DNA of 64,000 nucleotides from positions 920,151-984,150 of the forward strand of contig JADWQD010000016.1 in NCBI GenBank assembly GCA_016110215.1, given 5' to 3'. The first letter of the stretch is position 1; each line of letters begins with the position of its first letter. Under the pieces are notes generated by a model, which searched no databases, was not told the origin of the DNA, and saw only the letters and a list, made by a program, of their open reading frames with translations. Shown piece by piece: positions 21,955 through 31,838 of the stretch. Origin of the DNA: Capronia americana (lineage: Eukaryota > Ascomycota > Eurotiomycetes > Chaetothyriales > Herpotrichiellaceae). The translations under genes were made by a program, and so were the position numbers.

Positions 21955-24559
21955 ATGGAAAATGTACCCCCCCAGGTATGGGCTGTGGCTCACACATTGA
22001 TTGCCCGCAATGAGACAAGCAACTCGACCTCGGCGGATACCACTCCTGCCACGGCGAGTCGCCCGCCCGTCTACAAAGCAATCGGTCTTTCTCTGGCGGT
22101 GGCCTCTGGCTTGTTCATTGGCACTTCCTTCGTGCTGAAAAAGATGGGACTGCTCAAAGCCAATGCGAAATACAACGAGGAAGCTGGCGAGGGTTACGGG
22201 TACCTCAAGAACGCCTGGTGGTGGGGAGGCATGACTCTGATGATCGTAGGCGAAATATGCAATTTCGTGGCCTACGCCTTTGTCGATGCGATTCTGGTCA
22301 CACCCCTCGGCGCTCTGAGTGTTGTGGTCACCACGATTCTGTCTGCGATCTTTCTCAAAGAGCGCTTGAGCTTTGTCGGCAAAGTGGGCTGCTTCAATTG
22401 CATTATCGGCAGCATTGTCATCGTCCTCAATGCCCCCGAGCAGAGCGCTGTGGCCGATATCCAGGAAATGCAGCACTTTGTGATTGCCCCAGGGTTTCTC
22501 AGCTATGCCGGGGTCGTCATCGTCGCCTGTACGTTCATTGCCCTGTGGGCAGCCCCGAGGTACGGGAAGAAGAGCATGTTGGTATATCTCACCATCTGCA
22601 GCTTGATTGGAGGTTTAAGTGTCGTTGCAACTCAAGGATTGGGCAGCGCGATTGTTGCCCAAGTTGGCGGCAAATCCCAATTCAACCAGTGGTTCCTTTA
22701 TGTGCTGTTGGTTTTTGTGATTGCGACACTGCTGACCGAGATCATCTACCTCAACGTGAGTATCTATCGCCTCGCTCGCAGTTTTAGCCACTAACAGTTT
22801 GCAGAAAGCTCTGAATCTCTTCAACGCTGCGCTTGTTACTCCGACCTACTATGTCATCTTCACTAGCGCTACGATTATCACTTCGGCAATCCTTTTCCGA
22901 GGATTCAAGGGGACCGCTGTAACAATTACAACCGTGATCATGGGATTTTTCCAGATCTGTGCCGGTGTTGTTCTCTTGCAAATGTCCAAGTCTGCGAAGG
23001 ACGTGCCCGACGCAGCCGTCTTCAAAGGAGATCTCAACCAAGTCAGAGAAATCGCCGAGGTTGAACAGCCAGAAACCGAACCAAAGGCCGATGCTATCCG
23101 CGGAACTGCGGCTTTGATTAGGAGATTCTCCGTATCCCGACAGAAGATGGAACAGGAGGAAGCCAGGCGGTTGCGGGAAGACACGCTCAAAGACCAACTC
23201 GAACCAGTGCGCGAGAACGAGATCGTGGAATGGGACGGCCTTCGACGACGGAAAACTGTTCTCGGCGAACCCGGTGCTCCTGTCCGAAGGAACACCGTTC
23301 ATCCACCATTGGGAATGTCGCATTTTCCACAACCAGACGACGAAGAAAGTGAACACGGTCCCGGATTCTTCGAGAACCTCCGACACCGCGCCCAGAGTGT
23401 CATCCGTCACCCTACTCCTGGTCGTCATCAAGATGCGCGAGAAGACTCCCTGCGAAGTCCCATACATCCAGTTGCCCTGACCGATATCAAGGTCCACCCA
23501 TCCAATGCTGAGTCACCCATTGTGCCCTATGGACCAGGGAGCTTCGAAGACGCCCAGGAACGGATTTATGGACTCCGTCCCGGCCAGCTTCAAAAGGAAA
23601 GAGCCGTCACGATCGCGGCTCAACCATCGCCTCGGTCGAAACCTTTACCTGCCAAACCATCGCCGTCCCCGACACTGAGACCGGCTCAAGAAGCCAGACG
23701 ACAATTTTCGTTCACAAACTTCCTCCGCCCCAGCTCACGCACGCCAGACACCGATCCGACGTCGTCACGGCCGCATTTGTCCCACCGGGGCAGCAGTCAC
23801 GACCAGAGGCGCGCCGCAAAGAATGGATCAGAGGAAGAAAGATTGGGACTTGTCAAGGGTGATTCTCACATTGCATTGCTTGAACATGAATCTCCTCGTT
23901 CGCCCGAACGCCCACCCTATGCCCCTGCAGCCTCCCATTCCCAATCCAGCTCCACCAGCAGCGTTGATGATTATTATCGTTATCAATATCCTTCTCCTCC
24001 TCAACGTTCTCTGTCATATTCTGACGAGGTTGACGGTTGGCAGATGACGAACACCGAGAGTCCACCGAACGAGACGATCTCAGCCGCACCACCACCGGTG
24101 ACGACAAGCAGCCGGCGAAGGCCAAGTCCGCCGAGGATCTATCAACCCCCACCTTTACTCACGAGGAATTCACCGGCGAGCGCGAACGACGACCGAGCAA
24201 TACCGGGGACCATGGTGGGAGGAGGCTCAACACGGGGCAGAGTCACTCAAGCAGCGTCAGACCATTTCCTGAATTCGTCGATGAGTCCGCCGAAATACAC
24301 GAGTCGCCCCCCAGACACTGGCTTCCGCAGGATGGATGGCGACGATCACCTGCCTCGAGTCTCGGAGGACGCAAGGGTGAATGATGCATATGAGTATGGC
24401 TTGGCTCGGGCAGAGAGTCCAGAAGCGGAGGCCACTCGGCGACGGTTCGAAGAGCAAAGCAAAAGGGAAAGAGAAGAGAGGCGGCAGAGAGCTGCAGGTC
24501 GGAGACAGAGCTGGAAACCTACGAGTCCTGGCGGAGCAGCGGGGGGAAGCTTTGTTTAG
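21955..24559 (+). CDS. NIPA-family magnesium transporter with long disordered cytosolic tail
   Basis: Two exons, 21955-22755 and 22805-24559, over a 49-nt intron (GTGAGT...CACTAAC...TTGCAG); 851 aa. The start ATG has a good ACC-ATGG context. About nine helices form residues 45-345: AIGLSLAVASGLFIGTSFVLKK, the conserved LKNAWWWGGMTLMIVGEICNF, ILVTPLGALSVVVTTILSAIFLKERL and GSIVIVLNAPEQ are hallmark NIPA/DUF803 segments; exon 2 opens with KALNLFNAALVTPTYYVIFT, also conserved. Homologues move Mg2+ across plasma or endosomal membranes. The remaining about 500 residues are Pro/Ser/Arg-rich with many possible phosphorylation sites, a common extension in filamentous fungi and the likely site of regulation. 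The coding end is in a GC-rich Arg/Glu-rich stretch. Confidence 0.94.
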
Positions 24560-25018
24560 AGAATATGGCTTGTACTTGGTCTGATTGTACAGTGAGTTTA
24601 TTTTGGCAATCACGAAATACCCACGACGTTTGGATTGCATGGAAACGGACTTATGACCTGATAGAAAGATATGAGGAGTCCAGCCACGATACAGTCGGCC
24701 GGCTCAGGACGTGTATAGTACAATATAATAAAGTAGGCCCCATGGATTCTCTCTCTTGCTGAGCAGGTTCGTCGTCGGCCCCCCTCGCATGTTCGCAAGG
24801 ACCTCCTCTTCAAGGATGCGATCGACAAATCCCAGTCGGGTGCTTCTTAATCCCGAGAGCCCGCGCACTCGGGCCTCTCGGACGAAAGCATTGGCAAGCA
24901 CAAAGTTCACGCCGTGGCCGTTCAGCTGCTGCTCTGTCTCTCGTTGCCATGCTCCTGGATACGGTACAGAGACACAGGGCAAGTAATTCTGCCTTCCGAT
25001 GACTTAATCGCGGTCAAT
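24560..25018. other. Intergenic, no gene seen
   Basis: Lies between two plus-strand genes: 3' UTR of the NIPA gene (AATATAATAAA-like signal near 24,720) and promoter of the next gene. Confidence 0.55.
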
Positions 25019-26599
25019 ATGGCTGATTCACCCGCATCCGAACAATCCCAAGACCCCGACTCGGGCGACGAGTCCACCGCGGCACAACAGGCTGCGGCCA
25101 AAGCAGCCACGGTCAAGGACAAGGAATGCCAGTATTGTCACCAGCATTTCACGTCTTCCTCCCTCGGCCGCCATCTCGATCAGTTCATCTCGAAGAAGAA
25201 ACCCGACGGCATTCACGATGTGGATGAAATCCGAAGGCTGCGAGGAGGCATCACGCGCCGCACGGCGAGGAGCAGCAGGAAGGACAAGAACAATGAACAC
25301 GACGACCTTCGCTCGTCACAGGGTTCCCCAGGACTCGGTCCCGGCCCTCAACCAGGCACGCTGGTCTCTTCCGCGATCGAACTCAACCGCATTCCCCCCG
25401 GCGGCATGCATGTGCGCCTGAACAGGTTGAACTGGCAGGCTACAGGTGTTATTACAGATCCTGCAACCCTCGACTCTCCAGTCATTGCTGCTCCTCCCAC
25501 TCCGGCCATTGTGTCCAGTCCGTCGGGCCTCAAGCGCAGTTTCTCAACATACGCGCAAGACCTCAATCCCACGAACAATGCGGAGACGACAAGAGCGCTC
25601 GAGCTCGCTCTTCGCGAAGTCCTCGACTCTCTCCGTGCGGCTACCAAGCACGCCTCGCCGAAACCTTCTCCTTTCAACTTCGATGTTCAGTCACAGACCT
25701 TCCCTTCCCTATGTCTGAAAGTCCTGCCCGCGCCTGCGACATTGTTCCAAGCCTCTCCTTTCTCCACCCCGCAATCGATCCCGATCAACCCTCCGGGTCC
25801 AGATCAGCTTGCTCCTCTCCGCCAGAAGCTGAGCTCTACGATCGACTACTGGAAATGGCAGGCTCTGCGGTTGGCTCAGCCTACGACCTCCAACATCGCA
25901 GAAGAGGCAGACTTTCTGACACACAGTGCAGCGCAATGGATGGAGTCTACCCTTACACATTTGGATTCGAGCTACCAGAATTGGATGGCGCATCCGGTCG
26001 ATATCCGCAATCTACTTTGGCAGGTGGAGTTGCTCCGGGCATACAATTCCGAGCAGCAAAAGGTGCAAGAAATGGAAGACAAATTGGAGCGGTTACAGCA
26101 AGAGGCGAATCAATTGCAACAGCAGGTGGAATATCTGTCCCGCTGTCAGTGGCCGAGAGAGATGGCGTTGTGGCCTCCCGAGCGCAAGACGTTCGGTGCC
26201 ACCATGCGTGAGGAGTTGCGCTACATCAATCTGAACAAAGGGCGCGCTGCCTCACACGCACCAGATGGCGTCGCCGCCGACGATACAGGGAATGCGAACA
26301 CTGAGAACGTGAATACGAGAGTGGGCGACAAATGGGATTTTGACAAATTGGTCAGCAAGTGGAAAGCGCACGTGAAGGAAGACAGGAATCGGCGCATGCC
26401 GATGCCGCCCTCCCAGCAGTCGATGGACGGGGCCATGGCCGGACCACCACCCGGAGCGAAAGTGTCAGAGCTCAAGAAGACGCAGAGCGAACCGGGCTTG
26501 AACGGCTTGTCGAATGGATTGTCGCCGACCAGCTTGGAGGAGAGAAGGCGGAGCACGAGGAATCAAAAAGGGAACATAAGCATAATCTCAGATCTGTAA
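25019..26599 (+). CDS. Zinc-finger-like / coiled-coil conserved protein, function unknown
   Basis: Single exon, 526 aa from MADSPASEQSQDPDSG at 25019; an in-frame ATG at 24914 would add 35 unlikely residues. Near the N-terminus (about residues 35-56) CQYCHQHFTSSSLGRHLDQF resembles one half of a C2H2-type finger (Cys-x2-Cys then His); the fourth ligand is not obvious. Basic stretch GGITRRTARSSRKDK next. Central Pro-rich low-complexity region, then a folded-looking helical part (LRQKLSSTIDYWKWQALRL, AAQWMESTLTHLDSSYQNWM) and a clear coiled coil (VQEMEDKLERLQQEANQLQQQ). The SxxLGRHLDxF signature occurs in many ascomycete hypothetical proteins. Probably nuclear or cytosolic; no further role can be given. 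Confidence 0.87.
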   Translation: MADSPASEQSQDPDSGDESTAAQQAAAKAATVKDKECQYCHQHFTSSSLGRHLDQFISKKKPDGIHDVDEIRRLRGGITRRTARSSRKDKNNEHDDLRSSQGSPGLGPGPQPGTLVSSAIELNRIPPGGMHVRLNRLNWQATGVITDPATLDSPVIAAPPTPAIVSSPSGLKRSFSTYAQDLNPTNNAETTRALELALREVLDSLRAATKHASPKPSPFNFDVQSQTFPSLCLKVLPAPATLFQASPFSTPQSIPINPPGPDQLAPLRQKLSSTIDYWKWQALRLAQPTTSNIAEEADFLTHSAAQWMESTLTHLDSSYQNWMAHPVDIRNLLWQVELLRAYNSEQQKVQEMEDKLERLQQEANQLQQQVEYLSRCQWPREMALWPPERKTFGATMREELRYINLNKGRAASHAPDGVAADDTGNANTENVNTRVGDKWDFDKLVSKWKAHVKEDRNRRMPMPPSQQSMDGAMAGPPPGAKVSELKKTQSEPGLNGLSNGLSPTSLEERRRSTRNQKGNISIISDL

Positions 26600-26865
26600 G
26601 GAGTAATCGATGATGGAAGGTATATATATATCCGTATTATGCATCCAATCGTAGCTTTTCATGTCCGTTCCTAGAATACATGTCCAAAGGGAAATTCAAA
26701 TTCGCTCAAATCGTGACAGCCATTAAAACCAAGAATTCTCGTCGTCTTCCAGCCGTAATAGTCCAGAAACCGACCTCTTCTTCGCCGGACCACCTTGTTG
26801 CAAGTCGTCATCGTCAAGTTGGAACCGTACCCGTCGGGCAGGAGCGCGTACGGTTTGAGAGGGTG

Positions 26866-27021
26866 TTATTCCTCTTCGGACCCCGCTTCTTCGAGGTCCT
26901 TCTCCCTCTTCGCGAACAGGCTGACTCGATTCTGGATTGCGTAGATCGCGTAGCCCACCAGCGCCAACAGCACGAACAGAACGATCACAATGATCGCTAT
27001 CACGTAGTTTCTTTGCGTCAT
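26866..27021 (-). CDS. 51-aa single-pass membrane microprotein
   Basis: A short frame from ATG at 27021 to TAA at 26866 encodes MTQRNYV, one strong transmembrane helix (IAIIVIVLFVLLALVGYAIYA), then a charged tail (SLFAKREKDLEEAGSEEE). This is the architecture of small tail- or signal-anchored membrane proteins. A longer frame in another register (26723-27487, minus) overlaps it; that frame is Pro/Ser/Arg-rich and looks like a shadow, although its last part (RVRFQLDDDDLQQG) reads plausibly. It could be a downstream segment reached by splicing or by a frameshift, but I found no good splice pair. No family recognised. Confidence 0.5.
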   Translation of the reverse strand: MTQRNYVIAIIVIVLFVLLALVGYAIYAIQNRVSLFAKREKDLEEAGSEEE

Positions 27022-27822
27022 GATTCTGGTTGACAGGAGGCTGTGTCAAGGACGGAGGAGAGGACTGTGTCCTCGAATGGCTGTTCTTTCGAAGAACGTC
27101 GAGTGGAAAGGGTACACTGCGAGTGCGGAAATGCAAAGAGGGCTCGACTATGCGGAAGCGGCTCGGTGGTGGTGGACTGAGTCTGAGACCGCAGAGCAGT
27201 GACGCACTGTCTGGCAGCTGTCGGATGGGGATGGGCTCAGATTGATAGCTTCGAGGTGTGAGTGATCGCGGCGACGGTGGAGGTGATGCCGAGGATAGCG
27301 AGGCACTCGACACGGAAACAGCAGTCAGCGACGCCGTCGTGTCAGTTGTGTGAAGGGTCGGTCGGTCGTGTTTTCTAAGTTGAGTGCGCGGTAGGTGTTG
27401 TTCGTGGCAAATGCTGGTTCGCTGCTGGTCAGTCGCGATGGGAGAGGCTGTTGATGAGGATGGAATGTTAGCAAGAGCACTGTGCACAAAGAGGCCTACA
27501 TGTAGTCAACTGCGAGCGCCCAGCCTCGCACACATCCATGTCTCATCATGTTGATGGCTGGTGTCGACGAAGAAGAGGTTGGAGCTCAGTGGCAGGAAAG
27601 CGAGACGCGAGGCTGGGCGCATTGCGAGGCTGGCAATCCAAAAAAGGAAATTGTGGAGGGAGCTAGCTTAGCCAATGAGATTGAGACAACTTTCAGCCTT
27701 AACGCGGCTCGGCAAAGCTGTGAGCCTTAACTCCGTGTCCTTGCGAAAACTATCGAGTAAATGTACAAATCTTTGCAAATCCGGTCTTTTATCCGCCAGA
27801 TTGGCTATCACTGTTCTCAGCT
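27022..27822. other. Intergenic, no firm gene
   Basis: Promoter side of the microprotein gene and 3' side of the small secreted protein gene. Contains two short imperfect copies of an AGCGCCCAGCCTCGC-like motif near 27,510 and (inverted) 27,605, flanking a small potential hairpin loop of about 80 nt. Confidence 0.4.
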
Positions 27823-28547
27823 TCAGCTTGTGCATATGTCGCAAAAGATCTCGAATCCCTGGTTGACCAGCGTTAGTGAGAGTGATCGCTTCAAAGCGTG
27901 GGCCAACCATACGAGATCTTTTCCTGGGGAATTTGTGCAGTTGTTCGATAGGGGGAAGCGTCTCTGTATCGCCCAAAGAGCGGTGACGAATGAATAGTCG
28001 AAGACGATCGGTGCCTGTGGAACTTTGTCGCGGAATAGCTGGATGATATCTGCCGTTTGTCAGTAACGGCCCGCGCGGACATCAGGCAACCCAACCCACC
28101 GGTGAAGCGGATTGTCAGATCCTCGAGGTGCGAACCTCGCACGCCGTAGCCGACTCCTGTACCATCCCAGCGAACACCGTTGGTCTGGTTGCTGAGAACG
28201 CTGATGTTCTGCTCCGGACCCATAAGAACAACTGCAGCTTCAGGTCAGCGAAGCGGATGAAGAGAAGAGTCGAACTACCTCTCAGGTTATAGCCGGCTTT
28301 GACGATTTCGGCAGCATCTCCCCTCAGACCTGCGTCAACGGCGGAGCCATTGAATCCCTGCGCAGTAACGAGAGGATGGTACGGAGGTAAGCCACTGTCT
28401 AGTCAATTCGGAGTCGTCAAACTGGTCGGCGCGGACATACGTGAAGATGATGTCGACCTCTCCACACCCAGGAAGTTTGGAAGATGGAAAGCTGGACGCA
28501 GTTGCGCTGATGAGGCCCAACAACAGTATACACTTGAATTGCACCAT
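27823..28547 (-). CDS. Small secreted protein, five exons, Rossmann-like fungal family of unknown function
   Basis: Exons: 28441-28547, 28279-28394, 28100-28231, 27913-28049, 27823-27858; introns 46, 47, 50 and 54 nt, each GT-AG with CTGAC/CTAAC-type branch points. Product 175 aa. An N-terminal signal peptide (FKCILLLGLISATASS) precedes VDIIFTGLPPYHPLVTAQGF, AAEIVKAGYNLRVVLMGPEQ, a Gly-rich GTGVGYGVRG, DIIQLFRDKVPQAPIVFDYS and AIQRRFPL, ending PGKDLGFEIFCDICTS. Alternating beta-strand and helix segments suggest a small alpha/beta fold. Five Cys may form disulfides. Because no single frame exceeds about 70 codons, the gene is invisible to simple frame searching. The frame continuity across all four introns is strong evidence that it is real. 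No catalytic site can be named. It could act outside the cell or in the secretory pathway. Confidence 0.8.
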
Positions 28548-29341
28548 GATCGGCAGTATTACTGGGAAAGCTAGACGACGCTGTTGAGATTCATGCTCGT
28601 AGGATATGGGACTGGTATTTATGTCCTCTTCCTCCGGTAGGACCTCTCGAAGGCATACTCCGTAGCTTCGTACTTTTTGAGCAAAACCAGACCAGCAATC
28701 AACAGTTGAGGCCTTGAGGCGCACCATGGGAGTTCTCCAACGCCCCAGATGTTACCCATTTACAGCATCACGGGCTTTGCAGGCTCTTGACAGCGATTCC
28801 GGGTATGGTAGTTGCTTAGGATACAAAACACCGCTTCGAGAGTGATGCGCGGCTTTTGCGCCTCATATTGCTTGTTCCGTGATGTCCTTGGCACGTCCGC
28901 GCAAGATGAACGTCAAGCGCAAGATGCGCCGCGTGTCTGTGAGCGAAATGAACCTTTACATCTGGAGAACGGAAGGGCGTCCTAGCGAAGTACCCAAAAG
29001 AGCTAGAGCGAGTTGGGGAAGAGCCGGATTGCGGACCAGATCCTGACTGACCCAAGACGGCGCATTTCATTACTGGCGCAAACATTTCCTCTTTCATCTG
29101 GGGCAGCTCATCATCATCCAAAGTCCTCGTAATGTGGTCAATATTTGCACTTCTGCCGCTCGAATGCATAGACTCGGCCCGGAGGTGATCAAAAGTACAG
29201 CTGAGACGTACGCTGGTCTACATACGTCAGCGAATGCGCGTTGTTCGCGTCTGAAAGCAGGAAGATTTGGCGCGACAAGGCCTGTTGGTAGATTCGCTAG
29301 TGGGCAGTGACCACGATATCTCAAATCCTCACCCGGCGATA
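28548..29341. other. Intergenic, no gene seen
   Basis: Upstream of the secreted-protein gene and 3' to the GPCR gene, both minus strand. No coding signal. Confidence 0.55.
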
Positions 29342-31021
29342 TTAGACATCGAGGCTTGGCTGTTGTTCTTTGACAAACTTCTGCCAAGTATTCGTCAAGA
29401 CAAGGTATTTGATACTATTTTGCGCCGCATCAAAGATGTGCTCATCAAAGCCAGCCCTCATTTTCGCTCGGGATTCGCCCAGGGGAGCAACGCCAGGATG
29501 GGGTGGGAACATCGGCTCATCCTTCTCCACCGGAAAAGATATAAGCACCTGTGGCGCTGTGAGAGACTCCGCGGAATCGCCACTGTGTGCTCGATTGCCC
29601 ATGTGGAACGTGGAGGTAGTCTTAGGCGACTTGATCCAGTTCTCGGCGTCGTAGTAGTTCATGTCCTCGTCCGAAACGAGTCGACCAGCAGGCACGGCAG
29701 GACCAAAGATCGTGTCCAAGTTGTGGCGAACTCTGCTTTCAATGTTGATTGGAAAATCTGTCGTCTTGTCGTTGACGCGAGAGATATAAATCTCCACTGC
29801 TGAGTTGAACAGCCGAGACTTTGTAGATTCGGAGACTGGATTGCTGACACGAAGGGCGGATGCATATGCCTCCTTCCAACGCCGCACTTGGATCAAGAAC
29901 AAAACATTCTCGGCGGTGAAATCCCTCGTCGCGGCAAACTTCAACAATGGATTCGGGTTAACTGCCAGAGCCTTCTCCAACGAGGCCATGGAGTATAACT
30001 CTCGCTGTTGAGACGAGGTGGTTGATGGCTGGTCGGACGATGCCCTGCTCGAAGCCGCATGGCTGCTCAATTGCTTGATGCCTCGTCGATCTTCCCACGA
30101 TTCGAGAATAGCGAGTGTTTGGCGCATCTGGAGCCGGCTCTTGATGATTTCGTAGACGGGGAAAAAGATTGTTACGAACTGCATCACAATAATCCCCGGG
30201 GCTAGCCACATCGGCGGCACCCACCAACGATTCACAGGCTTGAATGCGGTCGAATACAGTGCTGCCAGCCATAATGGAGCGCCAGGGAGGCTGGAGATTA
30301 CACTGTAAATGACTTGCAATCGCCAGTAATGGACATCATGAATGTTCCGCACCCTGAAGAGCAGATATGGTCCATAGAGCCAGGACCATGCTAATTGCCA
30401 GAATGCTGACGGTATCCATTCCAAGGACTTGCGGCAAAGAGCTTGTCCTTTGGCGTGAGGCACATCACCGTAGCTTGACCAGTCGCCTTGAAGAGTGGGG
30501 GTCGTCGCATAGAGAGCGGCAGTGATGATGAGCTGCACCGTCATTCCCGCGCCGATGTAGACGTACGACCGTTGGATTCCAGACAGCGAACTCCATCGAA
30601 GCCAAAGTCGCTGGGGCGGAGAGAGACTTGAGTATCCATCGGAGTATTTATGTTTCGTAAACGCAAGGTCTCTCTGCTGGTCACTGATGCTCCTGAGCTG
30701 TACCAGGTTGGCTTGGAACAGAGCGATGCCAAAGGGCAGGTATATGCTCATGATCCAAAATTCCGCCGAGCACAGGAAATGGCCATTTGTGGTATATGCC
30801 AGGAAGATCTTCACCAGGTAGACGTGGAGGAAGCTGACGGCTGCGATGGCGAGGGGCTGGTTGCGGATCTTGATGAAGGCAAGGCGGCGATTGATGATCA
30901 AGAACGCCACACCGCTGTAGAGGAGGACGGTCCAGGCGACGATGAAGCCGGCGTAGAATTTGCCCAGGTCATCCCAATTGACGAGTGAGCCCCAGTTGCG
31001 TCCGTTCACATTGAGGCCCAT
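29342..31021 (-). CDS. Hybrid seven-transmembrane receptor with C-terminal RGS domain (GprK type)
   Basis: Single exon, 559 aa. Seven hydrophobic helices: FYAGFIVAWTVLLYSGVAFL (about 23-45), AIAAVSFLHVYLVKIFLAY, EFWIMSIYLPFGIALFQANL, YVYIGAGMTVQLIITAALYA, FWQLAWSWLYGPYLLF, VIYSVISSLPGAPLWLAALY and APGIIVMQFVTIFFPVYEII. A cytosolic RGS domain follows from about residue 345: SLEKALAVNPNPLLKFAATR, FTAENVLFLIQVRRWKEAY, a long inserted loop, then FDEHIFDAAQNSIKYLVLTN. Known family members (Aspergillus GprK and relatives, about 560 aa) combine a receptor-like membrane part with a GTPase-activating RGS domain, so the protein should dampen Galpha signalling in response to an unknown ligand, at the plasma membrane or endosomes. 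Length and domain order match the family. Confidence 0.93.
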   Translation of the reverse strand: MGLNVNGRNWGSLVNWDDLGKFYAGFIVAWTVLLYSGVAFLIINRRLAFIKIRNQPLAIAAVSFLHVYLVKIFLAYTTNGHFLCSAEFWIMSIYLPFGIALFQANLVQLRSISDQQRDLAFTKHKYSDGYSSLSPPQRLWLRWSSLSGIQRSYVYIGAGMTVQLIITAALYATTPTLQGDWSSYGDVPHAKGQALCRKSLEWIPSAFWQLAWSWLYGPYLLFRVRNIHDVHYWRLQVIYSVISSLPGAPLWLAALYSTAFKPVNRWWVPPMWLAPGIIVMQFVTIFFPVYEIIKSRLQMRQTLAILESWEDRRGIKQLSSHAASSRASSDQPSTTSSQQRELYSMASLEKALAVNPNPLLKFAATRDFTAENVLFLIQVRRWKEAYASALRVSNPVSESTKSRLFNSAVEIYISRVNDKTTDFPINIESRVRHNLDTIFGPAVPAGRLVSDEDMNYYDAENWIKSPKTTSTFHMGNRAHSGDSAESLTAPQVLISFPVEKDEPMFPPHPGVAPLGESRAKMRAGFDEHIFDAAQNSIKYLVLTNTWQKFVKEQQPSLDV

Positions 31022-31838
31022 CGTAACACTCGTAGCTGCCCGATTGCACTCGGCGGGTGGGACAAGGCGAGAGCGCAGCGGTCAGGATTGAAAATCTGGA
31101 AACCGGGAGAGGCGATCCGTCATATTTTGAAAGCCACCCTTGCCGAGTGCTGTTCAAAGACGGGCAACGGCCATTCTCATGTCAAAAGACGCCGCAGACG
31201 TAGTTGACATGCCGTACCCTGGCTCGTCTGTGTGTGCCGCCATAAGACAGACCATTCAGGCAAGGGCCGCACCGTATCAGCCTTTAGGGAGCCAGGAACA
31301 GATGCAACCGTCGCTCAGCTCACTGGCTGACCTTGCATATTGTCTTACTCCGACCAAGCCAGTATTGGCAACGGTCCCGTCTGGACCCGTCAAGTCAGAG
31401 AGCTTCCCAAGTCGACGGGGTCGTTTTGCCGTCCGCAAAGGCCACGGACTCGTAGATCGGGGATGGAGATCGACGCTTGAGCGAGTGGATCTGTGCAAGT
31501 GTCTCCAGTGAGATTGCCGAGAGTGGCCTGCGTAGCTTGGCAACAAAGATGAGTAAAAACTGCTCGGGAGCGAACGTGTCGCTTTTACACCCTCCTTCAC
31601 CCTGTCACTCACCTCGGTCAGCTTCAGACTCACCCCTCCTCCTCCAGAAATGCGAGCTCCCTCGTGCGATGATCCTACCACTATCGTCATTACGAATTCA
31701 TAGACTCTGATAAGTTCCACTGCCGCCACAGACTAGCTGAGCCGGCAGGAGCTCACTGTTAGGAACCGGATTATCGTGAATGAACACTAGCTAAAATATA
31801 ATTTCACCGACTGCGATCCTCCTCGTAGTCCTTATGAA
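31022..31838. other. Intergenic, no gene seen
   Basis: 0.8 kb between the GPCR-RGS gene promoter and the 3' end of the NCS1 permease gene. The final 60 bp are AT-rich, fitting a 3' UTR. Confidence 0.55.

Noticed and set aside
27668..27976. 102-codon minus-strand frame (opening MGDTETLPPIE) that looks protein-like
   Set aside because: Overlaps exon 4, intron 4 and exon 5 of the small secreted gene in another register; the spliced frame ends naturally at CDICTS and uses a good GT...CACTAAC...CAG intron.
28335..28727. 130-codon minus-strand frame
   Set aside because: Reads through the first intron and 60 codons of 5' leader; only its middle (from 28547) is exon 1 of the secreted protein.
31277..31729. 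150-codon minus-strand frame upstream of the GPCR-RGS gene region
   Set aside because: Arg/Ser/His-rich with no ordered segment; lies in an intergenic region with no splice support.
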